In this document: piece by piece, positions 1 through 10,500 of the stretch | Numbering within the stretch: the first letter of the stretch is position 1 | Layout: the number at the start of each line of letters is the position of its first letter | Source: a virus | IMG/VR virus record: IMGVR_UViG_3300046167_000033 | Span: 1 to 43,675 of that record | Length of the DNA: 43,675 nucleotides | Strand: one strand, 5' to 3' | Translations under genes and position numbers: made by a program | The notes under the pieces: model-generated | Seen by the model: only the letters and a program-made list of their open reading frames with translations | Told to the model about the DNA's origin: nothing | Databases searched by the model: none

Positions 1-2721
1 ATGAAAGAGTATCGCAATGCAGCAGGACAAACTTTAATTGTTCCTTTCATTGATGGTAAACCTATTTTCCCTATTCCAGAAGGGTACACTCTGTATGAGG
101 GCGGTGAGCCTGTAGGTGACACACAATTACCTGTAGAAGGTATTCCTGAAACGGGAGGTACACCTCAAAGAGATGATGATGATAGATCATCTTCAATGCA
201 AATACCTACTCCTGAAGCTATTATTTGGGAAGAACTTAATGATGATGATTTTTTAGCAGAAGCAAATGGTCGTATGGGTTTTGGCAGGACGTTGGCTGTA
301 GGTATTGCTACCGCTATTAATCCTATAATGGGTGTAGCTATTGGCGGTTTAATGCGCTATGAAGATTCTAAAGTATTAGAGTTAGCCAAAGAAAGACTTA
401 AATCTGGAGGTTTATCTAAGCAACAACGTGCAGAATATACTGCACTTGTAGAAAAATATGAAGCTAAAAATAAAGGACTTCTTGGTGGATTGCTATCTAA
501 AGTAATTGATAGTGTTGGTAATATGTTAGGTCTTACAAAAGAACAAAAAGTAAAAGCTCAAAAATCAGGGCTTATTCAAAGTATTAGACCTAAACTACGT
601 CCTGATGGAATTGTATCGCAAGCGGATGCAAATGAACTAGCATCAAATACAAATACCTTAACACTAAATGATGGTACTACTATACAAGTTTCAGACTACT
701 TAACTATTCAGGCAAACTTAGCTAGTAGCGATCCTGAAGTAGCTAATGCTGCTGCAGTAGCACTGGGTAATATTATTGTTAATAGTAATAGTACTGTAGA
801 TGCTATAGCGGTACTAGGAGAAGAGGCTCGTATTGATTTAGTGAATATTGCATATAAACCTGCATCACAAATAAAAGATATTTTAGACTCTGCTCCCGAT
901 GCTTTGCAGCAAGCACTAGGCTATCAAGCTGGTGGTTTAGATCCTGCTAAGGTACTAGAAGGAAGGCAAACTACAGAAGAAGGTTCTGTAGGTAGAATGG
1001 CAGTAGAAGCTGCTGTAGATGCTTATGGAATTAATAACTATTTAGATGTAGCTGATACTATACGAGAAGAAGTTTCTAGTTTACTACCCCCCACTATTCC
1101 TCGAACAGAAGCAGGAACAATAGATTTAGAAGCAGCTAACATACCTTCATTTACACCCACTCGTGATTTTACGCAGTTGCCTACTACGAGTCCTGTTGTA
1201 GTACCTAAAGTTTTAGAAACAATGCCATACACATCAGCAATGGAAGGGCCAGCGGGTCAGCCTGTTTCAGCACCCACTACTTTTGTAGAACCTACACAAA
1301 CTGGTTTAGAGGCACTAGAAGCACCAATGCCAGCAGCAATAAGCGGTTACGACGAGGCACCAGTAACAGCCACGACTACTCCTGTAGCAAGATCTCCTTC
1401 TGATTTTCAATACACTTCTACAACATCTACTTCTGTACCTACTACACAGGAACAAACGGCAGAAGATTATAGTGCAACACTAAGAGCACAAGGTATTGTT
1501 CCTACAGAGGCCGATATGGAAGCTGCAGGATTTAGTACTTCTGTACCTTCTACGGCAACTACTACTGCAGGTATCAGTACCTACGATGCTATTCCTACAG
1601 GTGAAGAACTTGTGATGTCTCAGCCTGTTGCACCTGCACGTACTGACGAAGAAGTTGTGATGTCTCAGCCTGTTGCACCTGCACAACAACCCGAAACACA
1701 AATTCAAACTAGCCCTAATCTAGTCTACGATAGAGATGCAGTTTCTGCTGGTGCAGACTATCTTCAGTCAGGATATGAAGAAGCTGCCTTTGGTGGGCCT
1801 ACCCCACCCGTTGAAAGTGCTAAAGTAGAAAGTACATTATCTTTTGATGACGCATTTGCACAAGCACGTGCAGCAGGAGAGAGTACTTTCACTTACGATG
1901 GGTCTTCTTTTACTACAGAAACTTCGGAAGAAAAACAAGATCGTGAGCAGACAACTACAACTGCCAGCACATCTGGTAGAGACTATATGCCAGCAGGTGC
2001 GGGATACACCACTATTGATGGTAGGTATCCTAATGCAGAAGAAAGACAAGAGCAACGTGACGCTGCCCATGCTGCAGCAAGCAATGACTCAGACCCACAA
2101 GCTGCAGTAAATCAAGTTGTTGCTACACAAAGAGATGATGATAGCGGCAGTCAAACTACAACTACATCAACGTCTTCTTCAAGAGATACGAGCACTTCCT
2201 CAAGAGATACTAATGTTGCTTCATCTGGACGTACTGAAACACAAGTACAAGCAGATATTAACGCAGCGTTAGATGCATCAGGAGGAGATTGGACAGAAGA
2301 ACTAAATGATCTTGTATCAGAACGTGATAGTGCTCGTTCAAACGAAGGTAGCTCTGGTGGTGATAGTGGTGGAGATAGTGGTGGTTCCGATGATGGAACG
2401 CATTGCTGTACAGCTTCACAAAAACGTGGTGATATGACTTTAACTGAAGTTAAAAAGCTACGCTCTTGGCATAGACAACAAAGTATTTATTGGCAAGAAG
2501 GATATGATATCTGGGGTAAAGTTATTGCGGATCACTTAGTTGCAAAATCTAAATGGCAATCAGATCGTGTTAGAGACTTTTACAATCATAAAATATATGG
2601 TAAACTAACACTAGGATCTGTGTATGCAGATATTGTAATATATCCTATGTCTTATATTATAGGTTTATATAAAGTACTATCCCCTAAAATAAAATCTGTA
2701 AAAACTACTAAGGAAATATAA
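1..2721 (+). CDS. Large Ser/Thr-rich virion-associated protein, function unknown
   Basis: I do not recognise a specific function. The 906-residue protein has a structured N-terminal third with a hydrophobic stretch near residues 93-117 (glycine- and alanine-rich, possibly membrane-interacting). A long low-complexity middle rich in Ser, Thr, Pro, Glu and Ala follows (about 370-790). A distinct C-terminal domain of about 105 residues begins with a Cys-Cys pair near 801 and contains many Trp, Tyr, Arg and Lys. A Cys motif opening a compact C-terminal domain recalls the CFI-box C-terminal domains of some phage proteins, but that link is tentative. It lies directly before scaffold and capsid genes, so a virion or head-associated role is inferred. 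The ATG is the first base of the window, so upstream signals cannot be judged. A 30-nt direct repeat lies in the low-complexity part. Confidence 0.7.
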   Translation: MKEYRNAAGQTLIVPFIDGKPIFPIPEGYTLYEGGEPVGDTQLPVEGIPETGGTPQRDDDDRSSSMQIPTPEAIIWEELNDDDFLAEANGRMGFGRTLAVGIATAINPIMGVAIGGLMRYEDSKVLELAKERLKSGGLSKQQRAEYTALVEKYEAKNKGLLGGLLSKVIDSVGNMLGLTKEQKVKAQKSGLIQSIRPKLRPDGIVSQADANELASNTNTLTLNDGTTIQVSDYLTIQANLASSDPEVANAAAVALGNIIVNSNSTVDAIAVLGEEARIDLVNIAYKPASQIKDILDSAPDALQQALGYQAGGLDPAKVLEGRQTTEEGSVGRMAVEAAVDAYGINNYLDVADTIREEVSSLLPPTIPRTEAGTIDLEAANIPSFTPTRDFTQLPTTSPVVVPKVLETMPYTSAMEGPAGQPVSAPTTFVEPTQTGLEALEAPMPAAISGYDEAPVTATTTPVARSPSDFQYTSTTSTSVPTTQEQTAEDYSATLRAQGIVPTEADMEAAGFSTSVPSTATTTAGISTYDAIPTGEELVMSQPVAPARTDEEVVMSQPVAPAQQPETQIQTSPNLVYDRDAVSAGADYLQSGYEEAAFGGPTPPVESAKVESTLSFDDAFAQARAAGESTFTYDGSSFTTETSEEKQDREQTTTTASTSGRDYMPAGAGYTTIDGRYPNAEERQEQRDAAHAAASNDSDPQAAVNQVVATQRDDDSGSQTTTTSTSSSRDTSTSSRDTNVASSGRTETQVQADINAALDASGGDWTEELNDLVSERDSARSNEGSSGGDSGGDSGGSDDGTHCCTASQKRGDMTLTEVKKLRSWHRQQSIYWQEGYDIWGKVIADHLVAKSKWQSDRVRDFYNHKIYGKLTLGSVYADIVIYPMSYIIGLYKVLSPKIKSVKTTKEI
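1610..1684 (+). repeat. Direct repeat, 30 nt twice, period 45 bp
   Basis: Positions 1610-1639 and 1655-1684 are identical. Each copy encodes the peptide VMSQPVAPA within the low-complexity middle of the first gene. The 45-bp period keeps the reading frame, consistent with slippage-driven expansion of a disordered linker. Confidence 0.85.
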
Positions 2722-2939
2722 TGGATAGAAAAGCTACATACGGAGAATATTTAAGCTCTGTAAATCAACGATACAATAAATTATCAGATGATGAAAAAGA
2801 TGTAATTCGTTCTATGCGAGGTACACAAGAAGGTTTAGTTCTCAGTAAGGTATTGGGAACTGAATTAGCACTTGCTGAACTGGGAAGAAAAACAAAACCT
2901 ACAGCATCTGTTAAGAAACGTGGGCTAGGTACACGATAA
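2721..2939 (+). CDS. Small hypothetical protein of the head module
   Basis: A 72-residue, lysine- and arginine-rich protein whose ATG overlaps the stop of the upstream gene (TAATG), indicating translational coupling. It has a charged N-terminal half (SDDEKDVI) and a basic C-terminus (KKRGLGTR). No domain is recognised. Its place between a large virion-associated gene and the scaffold gene suggests a role in head assembly or a minor structural role, which is inference only. Confidence 0.65.
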   Translation: MDRKATYGEYLSSVNQRYNKLSDDEKDVIRSMRGTQEGLVLSKVLGTELALAELGRKTKPTASVKKRGLGTR

Positions 2940-3009
2940 AAAACTTAGATGTGCTGGCTACTCATCCCCCATCCAACATGGCTACGGTGGCCCCAGTTAA
3001 GGAAATAAA

Positions 3010-3873
3010 ATGTCAGATACTATTATGGCTGAAGAAGTGAAGCCCGAAACAAAAGTAGCCTTTGCAAATCGCAAGTATACAAATGAAGAAAAAATTAAAC
3101 GTGATGAGGAAGAATTAGAAAAACTTATTGCAGAACAAAAGGGTGATACTACTGAAGAAGTTCAGGAAGAACAACCCACAAATGCAGAAGAAAAAAGTTT
3201 TAAGAAACGTTACGGTGACTTGCGCCGACACATGCAAGAAAAAGAAAAGTCTTGGGAAGATAAATTTAAACAGCTTGAGGGTCAATTAAAAGAAGTAACT
3301 CAAAAAGAAATTAAACTACCTAAGTCAGACGAAGATATTGAAGCATGGGCAACTAAATATCCTGATGTAGCAGCCATTGTAGAAACAATTGCAATTAAAA
3401 AAGCAAGAGAGCAAGCTGCAGGATTAGAGGATCGTGTAAAAGAAATTGATGAAATGCGAGCTACTGCTTCTCGTGAAAAAGCGGAAGCAGAACTTATGCA
3501 GGTACACCCCGACTTTGGTGAAATTCGTAACAGTGACGATTTTCATGAGTGGGCAGAAGAGCAGCCTAAGTGGGTACAAGATGCACTATATGAAAATGAT
3601 AGTGATGCACGTTCCGCAAGCCGTGCCATTGATCTGTACAAAGTAGATCGTAATATTAAAACACAGAAACCATCTAACAATAAAGATGCTGCACGTTCTG
3701 TGAATAGTCGTAGTAGTCGTTCTACACCTGACACAACTAAAGATGGAACAGTCTTTAAAGAGTCAGATGTAAACAAAATGAATACGCACGAATATGAAAA
3801 ATACTCAGACCAGATTATGGAAGCTATCCGTTCTGGTAAGTTTATTTATGATATGTCAGGAAATGCACGATAA
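3010..3873 (+). CDS. Capsid assembly scaffolding protein
   Basis: A 287-residue, highly charged protein dominated by Glu, Lys, Asp and Gln, with predicted coiled-coil between about residues 25 and 165 and a basic/polar C-terminal tail. This composition, and its position immediately before the major capsid gene, match scaffolding proteins of podoviruses (T7 gp9 position and type). Such proteins direct procapsid assembly and leave before DNA packaging. A Shine-Dalgarno-like AAGGAA precedes the ATG at 3010. A strong promoter starts just after its stop, so capsid can be expressed at higher level than scaffold. Confidence 0.85.
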   Translation: MSDTIMAEEVKPETKVAFANRKYTNEEKIKRDEEELEKLIAEQKGDTTEEVQEEQPTNAEEKSFKKRYGDLRRHMQEKEKSWEDKFKQLEGQLKEVTQKEIKLPKSDEDIEAWATKYPDVAAIVETIAIKKAREQAAGLEDRVKEIDEMRATASREKAEAELMQVHPDFGEIRNSDDFHEWAEEQPKWVQDALYENDSDARSASRAIDLYKVDRNIKTQKPSNNKDAARSVNSRSSRSTPDTTKDGTVFKESDVNKMNTHEYEKYSDQIMEAIRSGKFIYDMSGNAR

Positions 3874-3878
3874 AGGTG

Positions 3879-3906
3879 TTGACAACATAAATAATTATGG
3901 TATAAC
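3879..3906 (+). promoter_or_regulatory. Sigma70-like promoter for the capsid gene
   Basis: TTGACA at 3879-3884 and TATAAC at 3901-3906 are separated by 16 nt, just after the scaffold stop codon. The surrounding word AAGGTGTTGACA, followed by CATAAATAA, recurs at the promoter near 16344, suggesting a shared late-promoter family. It would give the capsid transcript a leader of about 210 nt. Confidence 0.75.
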
Positions 3907-3917
3907 TATATATAATG

Positions 3918-3961
3918 TTTACTAGAGTAGCCCCAGTGTTTGGATTACCTACTCTAGTAAA
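3918..3961 (+). other. Perfect 13-bp inverted repeat at the 5' end of the capsid leader
   Basis: TTTACTAGAGTAG (3918-3930) and its exact reverse complement (3949-3961) flank an 18-nt loop. It lies a few bases downstream of the predicted start of the capsid transcript. A 5'-terminal hairpin of this strength would be expected to protect the mRNA from decay or affect early elongation. It lacks a following U-run, so it is not a classic terminator. I see no tRNA cloverleaf in it. Confidence 0.7.
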
Positions 3962-4020
3962 TACCCTCCGCAAACAACAATACGCTTTCGGACAACCTAA
4001 TGTCTCATGGCCCGTTAGAC

Positions 4021-4040
4021 TAAGCATAGGCCAATGCTTA
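4021..4040 (+). other. Second leader hairpin before the capsid gene
   Basis: TAAGCAT and ATGCTTA form a perfect 7-bp stem around a 6-nt loop, about 85 nt before the capsid start. The rest of the 250-bp gap (3874-4124) contains no plausible gene. Confidence 0.5.
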
Positions 4041-4124
4041 TAATAACGCACCCTAGTAGAGTTAGCCTCTGTATAAACGATTGACGGTTTGCATCTGTAT
4101 CTTAATGCTTAAAGGAGAATTAAA

Positions 4125-5195
4125 ATGGCATTCGGAAGCGCAAACGGGTATACAAACTTACCTAACGGTAATTTTTCTCCCGTTATTTACAGCAAACAGG
4201 TGCAACTTGCATTTCGCAAATCTGCAGTCTGTGAAGCTATCACTAACTCCGATTATTTCGGGGAAATCGCTCAAATGGGTGACTCAGTAAAAATCATTAA
4301 AGAACCTGAGATTTCTGTGACAGCGTACCTACGTGGTACTACTATCTCAACTCAAGATCTTTCAGATAATGATTTTTCATTAACGATTGATAAAGCGAAC
4401 TATTTTGCTTTCAAAGTCGATGACATCGAAGAAGCACACTCCCATGTAAACTTCCAAAGTTTAGCTTCGGATCGTGCAGCATATCGTTTGGCTGATCAGT
4501 ATGACCAAGATGTTCTTGGTTACTTATCTGGTTACAAACAGGCTGCATTACATGCAAATGCTGGTACAGTAAATAATGTAGTAAATGGTACTAAAGCTAA
4601 CTCAGCGGCAGGTTCCGATGAACTACTTGCAGCAAACAAGCTTATCAAAGGTTCATTTGGTAACATTACAACAACTTCTGCTGGTGATCATTCGATTCCA
4701 GTTGCTGCACGTTTGCCCGGTGCTACTGCATTACCAACAGCTACTGTTTCACCAGCAATGGTTGTGGCTCGTATGAGCCGTTTGATGGATACTCAAAACG
4801 TTGATACTCAAGGTCGCTGGCTCGTAATTGATCCAGTGATGATGGAAATTCTTCGTGATGAAGATTCACGTTTGTTGAACGCCGACTTCGGTGGTTCTGG
4901 TCTTCAGAATGGAATGGTTTTGAACAATTTCCACGGTTTCCGTGTATATGTTTCAAATAATCTTCCTTCAGTTGGTACAGGCGCATCAACAACAGGAACA
5001 GCAAACCAGAACACTAACTATGGTGTGATTGTTGCTGGACATGACTCAGCCGTTGCAACTGCAGAGCAGATCAACAAAACTGAGACTTACCGTGATCCAG
5101 ATTCATTCGCTGACATTGTTCGTGGTATGCATCTATATGGTCGCAAAATCTTGCGTCCAGAAGCATTGGTTACAGCTAAGTACAACTTGGCGTAA
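4125..5195 (+). CDS. Major capsid protein
   Basis: A 356-residue protein that I recognise as a HK97-fold podovirus major capsid protein of the kind found in marine phages. The N-terminal half carries the typical segment about loading onto the shell (YSKQVQLAFRKSAV) followed by a beta-rich region. The C-terminal part contains SFADIVRGMHLYGRKILRPE, typical of the C-terminal strand region. The start follows a strong AAAGGAG with 7-nt spacing. It is placed between scaffold and tail-tube genes, as in T7. It has its own strong promoter and hairpin-rich leader and is followed by a GC-rich hairpin, consistent with high expression as an almost monocistronic message. Confidence 0.93.
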   Translation: MAFGSANGYTNLPNGNFSPVIYSKQVQLAFRKSAVCEAITNSDYFGEIAQMGDSVKIIKEPEISVTAYLRGTTISTQDLSDNDFSLTIDKANYFAFKVDDIEEAHSHVNFQSLASDRAAYRLADQYDQDVLGYLSGYKQAALHANAGTVNNVVNGTKANSAAGSDELLAANKLIKGSFGNITTTSAGDHSIPVAARLPGATALPTATVSPAMVVARMSRLMDTQNVDTQGRWLVIDPVMMEILRDEDSRLLNADFGGSGLQNGMVLNNFHGFRVYVSNNLPSVGTGASTTGTANQNTNYGVIVAGHDSAVATAEQINKTETYRDPDSFADIVRGMHLYGRKILRPEALVTAKYNLA

Positions 5196-5207
5196 AACTA
5201 AAAGTGA

Positions 5208-5233
5208 GGGGGCTGCTTCGGTGGCCCTCTTAC
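5208..5233 (+). terminator. Hairpin terminator after the capsid gene
   Basis: GAGGG (5208-5212) pairs with CCCTC (5227-5231) around a GC-rich loop containing TTCG, directly after the capsid stop. The following T-run is short and interrupted, so termination is probably partial, allowing read-through into tail genes. Confidence 0.6.
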
Positions 5234-5260
5234 TATATGTAAAATAACTTTAGGTGTGCT

Positions 5261-5956
5261 ATGTCTACATATGTAGAATTGACAAACGAATTATTGCGAA
5301 GGTTAAATGAAGTACCTGTAGATATTGCAGGTTCTGACTTTGCAGCATTACGTAATGTGCAAGCTACAGCTAAAGATGCTATTAACAGTAGCCTTCGTGA
5401 AATTTATCAATCGGGGCAAGAATGGCCTTTCTTAAAAAATTCGTATACTCAAACTCTTACCATAGGTACTCGTGAGTATTCTTTTCCCGCCACTTATTCT
5501 AGTGTAGACTGGGAAACTTTTTACCTTAAAAAACATAGTACACAAAATAATGATCCTACAGTGCTTAGACCTATTAGCTATGAAGAGTATATAAACTCTT
5601 ATAGATCTATGGATGATCAAGCAGATCCTGTAGCAGGAACTGGCGCACCAATAAAAGTATATCAAACCTTTGGTGATTCTTTTGGGGTAACACCGTTACC
5701 TAATGCTGATTATGAAATAGAGTATATTTATTGGTCTATACCTACATCATTGATAAATTATAATGATGTTTGTATTATACCTGAAAGATTTAATCATGTA
5801 ATTATTGACGGTGCTATGGTATACATGATGCATTTTAGAAGTAACGAACAAAGTGCTAATATGCACCAAGCTAAATTCCAACAAGGTATTAAAAGTATGA
5901 GACGTGTTTTGTTCGATGATGAATTAGGATTACGTTCTACAGTTATCGAAAGATAA
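5261..5956 (+). CDS. Tail tubular protein A (head-to-tail adaptor, T7 gp11-like)
   Basis: A 231-residue protein resembling podovirus tail tubular protein A. It has a helical N-terminus (ELTNELLRRLNEVP), a central beta region with YSFPATYSSVDWETFYL, and a C-terminal helical segment with RFNHVIIDGAMVYMM. In T7-type virions this protein forms the ring that joins the portal to the nozzle. It follows the capsid gene and is 2 nt from the next tail gene, matching the T7 order gp10-gp11-gp12. The ribosome-binding site is weak (TTTAGGTG), fitting a lower copy number than capsid. Confidence 0.85.
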   Translation: MSTYVELTNELLRRLNEVPVDIAGSDFAALRNVQATAKDAINSSLREIYQSGQEWPFLKNSYTQTLTIGTREYSFPATYSSVDWETFYLKKHSTQNNDPTVLRPISYEEYINSYRSMDDQADPVAGTGAPIKVYQTFGDSFGVTPLPNADYEIEYIYWSIPTSLINYNDVCIIPERFNHVIIDGAMVYMMHFRSNEQSANMHQAKFQQGIKSMRRVLFDDELGLRSTVIER

Positions 5957-5958
5957 AC

Positions 5959-7497
5959 ATGGATAGATTACGAACACATCTCACTGTTTGTTCAGGCGGT
6001 CTGATAACAAACGTAGATCCTTTAACACACGCTTCTGCACTAGGCGGTAGTGCTTTACGTATGATCAACTACGAACCTTCTTTGTCAGGTGGTTATCGTA
6101 GAATTAGCGGATACCAAAATGATTATGGTACAGTACCGGGAAATGGCCCTGTTGTAAGTGTGCATGTAAACGGTAATATGCATGACGGTATATTCGCTTG
6201 TAGAAAACCTATTTCAGGTTATAACTATTTACATAAATGGAACAATAGTACATCTTCTTGGGACACTATAACTTCTTCAGGAAATCCCGATATTACTAAT
6301 GCTAGTCGTATTAGATTTACAGACTATAACTGGACAGGAGAAATACTACTACTAACAGATGGGATTAATCCTGCTGCACTATATGATGGCACTAGCTATA
6401 CGCAGATTACGCACACTAATGCACCAGACAATCCTAAGTACTCAGAAGAGTTTGCATCACACATATTCTTAGCAGGTGACTCTAGTGAACCTTTTAATTT
6501 ATTTTTTAGTTCACCTCTTAATGCTACAGATTATAGTCCCGCAAATGGATCTGGCGTAATTAATGTAGGTTTTACTATCACAGCCATTAAAAAGTTTCGT
6601 AATACTTTATTTATATTTGGTGCTAATAACATTAAGAAGTTGACAGGTACAAACATTGCAGATTTTACATTAGAAAATGTTACATCTAATTTGGGTTGTG
6701 TTGCTCCTGACTCTGTGGTAGAATTTGGCGGTGACTTACTTTTTTTAGGGCCAGATGGCATTAGACCTATTTCCGCTACAGACCGTATTGGCGACATTGA
6801 ACTAGCACCTGTATCTAAAGAAATACAAGATATTTTTGATAACTATTATTTATCTGAACAAGTAACTGATATTAGTATCGTTGTTCTTAGAAAGAAATCA
6901 CAGTTTAGATTTTTCTTTAAGAATGATAGTTCACTATCCTTGATTGGTGCAATACGTAAAAGCCAAAATAAACAAAGTATCTTTGAATTTAGTCAGCTTA
7001 TTGGTATTGAAGCTAACTGTGTTGCAAGTGGATACTTAGGACAATTTGAATTTGTAATTCATGGAGACAGTTTAGGTAGAGTACATAGGCAAGAAAAAGG
7101 TACTTCTTTTGACGGATCTAGTATTTTTAGTTTGTATCAAACGCCTTACTTTTATATGGATGATCCTGAAGTTCGTAAGGTTGTTTATAAAGTAGATACA
7201 TATATGAAATCAGAAGGTAACACAGAAGTATTTACAGGCATATACTATGATTACGATGATATTCACACACTTAATCCAGCAACATATACTTTCTCTACAG
7301 AAGGTACTGCAGCGGAATATGGTACAGCCATATATGGATCAGGTGACATTTACGATGGAAACCCATCACCAAAAGCACTCACTAATATATCAGGATCAGG
7401 TAAATCAGTATCAGTGAGTTACGTTACAGAAAATACAAATGCAAGCCATACAATACAAGCAATAGCTATTACGTATGGTTTAGCCGACAGGAGATAG
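5959..7497 (+). CDS. Tail tubular protein B (nozzle, T7 gp12-like)
   Basis: A 512-residue, beta-rich protein that fits the nozzle position. It begins with MDRLRTHLTVCSGGLITNVD, typical of marine podovirus nozzle proteins, and contains repeated propeller-like blades (for example SEEFASHIFLAGDSSEPFNL and LLFLGPDGIRPIS). It is shorter than T7 gp12 (about 790 residues) but similar to nozzle proteins of other marine podoviruses. It starts 2 nt after tail tube A and ends 3 nt before the fibre gene, forming a tight tail operon. Confidence 0.8.
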   Translation: MDRLRTHLTVCSGGLITNVDPLTHASALGGSALRMINYEPSLSGGYRRISGYQNDYGTVPGNGPVVSVHVNGNMHDGIFACRKPISGYNYLHKWNNSTSSWDTITSSGNPDITNASRIRFTDYNWTGEILLLTDGINPAALYDGTSYTQITHTNAPDNPKYSEEFASHIFLAGDSSEPFNLFFSSPLNATDYSPANGSGVINVGFTITAIKKFRNTLFIFGANNIKKLTGTNIADFTLENVTSNLGCVAPDSVVEFGGDLLFLGPDGIRPISATDRIGDIELAPVSKEIQDIFDNYYLSEQVTDISIVVLRKKSQFRFFFKNDSSLSLIGAIRKSQNKQSIFEFSQLIGIEANCVASGYLGQFEFVIHGDSLGRVHRQEKGTSFDGSSIFSLYQTPYFYMDDPEVRKVVYKVDTYMKSEGNTEVFTGIYYDYDDIHTLNPATYTFSTEGTAAEYGTAIYGSGDIYDGNPSPKALTNISGSGKSVSVSYVTENTNASHTIQAIAITYGLADRR

Positions 7498-7500
7498 GCC

Positions 7501-10500
7501 GTGGCAGGTTACATTAGACAATCTACAGCAGACATTATTCCTACAGCTACAGTACGTGCTGCGCCTATTAACGCAGAGTATAACGCTTTAAGGGATGCAT
7601 TTTCTGCTACTGGTGGGCATAAACATGATGGCACCACAGGCGAAGGAGAATATATACCTCTTATAGCCGACTTAGATGCCTTAAATAAAGTTGTTATTGA
7701 CACAACAAATAATCGCATAGGTTTCTTTGTAGAAGTATCTAGTGCTGCAGTAGAGCAAGTACGCATTCAAGATGGTGTTATTCTTCCTGTAACTAACAAC
7801 GATATTGACTTGGGTTCTAATGGAGCTAAGTTTAAAAATCTATATATTCAAGGTACTGCTGACATTGGTACTGTAGATATTAATGCAGGTAATATTGATG
7901 GTACTATCATAGGTTCTAGTACTCCTGCAGCAGCAACATTTACAAGTGCTACATTAAACAATAATTTAAGTGTTACAGGTACATCTACTCTTGTGGGCAC
8001 AACTACTGTAACATCTATAGATCTTAACTCTGGTGCTATTGATAATACTACTATTGGTACAACAACACCTGTTGCAGGTACATTTACAACTTTAGCTGCT
8101 AATACAAGTCTTACAGCAGCTACTGCAGATATTAACGGTGGTACTTTAGATAATGCTGCTATTGGTTCATCTACACCTTCTACTGCAGCATTTACAACTT
8201 TAAGTGCTTCAGGTACAGCTACGTTAGCAACTGTTGATATTAACGCAGGTAATATTGATAACACAACTATAGGTGCATCTAATCCTGTTGCAGGTAGTTT
8301 TACTACTGTTTCAACTAGCGGTAATGCCACATTAGCTACGGCAAATATTAGTGGTGGTTCTATTAATGGTACTACGGTTGGGGCATCTTCACCTACTACA
8401 GGTGCCTTCACTACGTTATCTGCTTCTGGTGGAGTTACAGGTGATTTAACGGGTAATGTTACTGGTAATATTACGGGAGATGTAACTGGCGATCTAACTG
8501 GTAATGTTGCAGGTAACTTAACAGGTAATGTAACTTCTACAGGCACGTCTACGTTTAATAACGTAACCATTGATGGTACGTTAAATATGAACGCTGGCAC
8601 TACAGCTACAATTACTAACCTAACTGATCCTACAAATAATCAAGATGCGGCTACTAAAGCTTATGTGGATACTTCTGTAGCAAATCTAATTGATAGTGCA
8701 CCAGACAGTTTAAACACTCTTAATGAATTAGCTGCAGCACTTAATGACGATGATGATGCATTTAACACTTTAAATACTGCAATAGGCACTAAACTTCCTA
8801 AAGCTGGTGGTACTATGACAGGTGCTATTGCAATGGGCACTAATGTTATTACAGGTTTAGGTGACCCAAGTGCTGCACAAGATGCAGCTACAAAAAATTA
8901 CGTAGATACACAAGATGCTTTACAGGTTACTAAATCTGGCGATACAATGTCTGGTAATCTTGCAATGGGTAATAACAAGATTACTGGCTTGGGTACTCCT
9001 ACAGCTACAACAGATGCCACAAATAAAACTTATGTTGATGGCATCCTTGGTTCAGCTACTGCTGCGGCTTCCAGTGCATCAGCGGCGGCTACAAGTGCGT
9101 CAAATGCAGCTACAAGCGAAACTAATGCAGCTTCCTCTGCTTCGGCAGCGGCTGCGGATCGTGCTACTGTAGCATCACTATATGACAGCTTTGATGACCG
9201 CTACCTTGGGCCAAAGTCTTCTGCTCCTACTCAGGACAATGACGGAAATGCGTTGATTGTCGGTGCGTTATATTTTAACAGCACAAACAATATCATGTAC
9301 GTCTATGGCTCTGGTGGATGGCAAGCGGCTGGTTCCTCAGTCAATGGTACATCAGACAGACAGACTTATACAGCTACGGCTGGTCAAACGGTCTTCGCTG
9401 CTTCTTATGATGCAGGTTACGTGGATGTATATCTTAACGGCGTTAAGCTGTTAGCAGGTACAGACTTCACAGCCACTAACGGTACAAGCGTTACTCTGGC
9501 CTCTGGTGCTTCAGTCAATGACGTAGTGGACATTGTAGCTTATGGTACGTTTGTCCTAGCTGATCACCTCACGCAGACACAATCAGACGCACGTTATGTG
9601 AACCTTTCTGGCGATACCATGACGGGTGGGCTAAATATTACAGTTGGAGACAACTCACAGCTTACCCTAGAGGGTAATGACACAAATCCCACCACCATTA
9701 TGATGGACTATAACTCTACAGGTTCAACTGATAGGGTTCGCATCCAGAATGATGCTGGTGACATGAAGTTTGCAACTAGCAATGGTCAGGTGCGCCAGAC
9801 TATTACTAAGGCAGGTAACGTAGGGATTGGCACAGATTTGCCTACAGCCCCCCTTACAGTAGACAATACAACAAATAATCAAATTAGACTGCGTAGAACG
9901 GCGTCAGGCAACAATGTTTTAGCTGCTACTTTTAGTGACACAGGATCAACAGGTGAAACATATGTAGCGATTGGCTCTGATGGTGATGATCTGGTTATGC
10001 GCTCAGGTGGCTCAGAAGCCATGCGCCTCGACAGCAGCAATAACTTGCTGGTGGGGACTACTGACAAAAACATTCGTGACAGTTCTTCTGCAGAAGGCAT
10101 GGTGTATCGTAATGGAGACAGCTTAGATATTAACCGCAGTGCTGCACCACCTCTTATTGTCAATCGTGTAGGTAATTCTGATGGCGACTTAACTCTTTTC
10201 CGCAAAGACGGCGCCACTGTGGGGAGTATTGGGAGTGTAAGTGGGAGTGTTTCTTACATTGTCCTTGACCCTAGAACAAACGGCTCTGGTATTCGTGGCA
10301 CAACAAATGGCCTATTGCCTACAAACCAAGCAGGTACTGCAACTAACGATCATGTTGATTTGGGTTCAGACACTAACGCATTCAGAAACCTCTACCTCTC
10401 TGGCGGTGTATACCTTGGCGGCACTGGGTCGGCTAATAAGCTGACAGATTATGAAGAGGGAAGTTGGACACCTACAATTGGTTCTGGATCATTCACTTAC

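Noticed and set aside
3918-4060. tRNA or small structured RNA in the capsid leader
   Set aside because: No cloverleaf, T-loop (GTTCRA) or acceptor end; the hairpins are separate simple stems.
7848-8600. Antisense 250-codon open frame within the fibre gene
   Set aside because: It is a Val/Pro-rich mirror of the fibre repeats, without ribosome-binding site, opposite to a well-supported gene.
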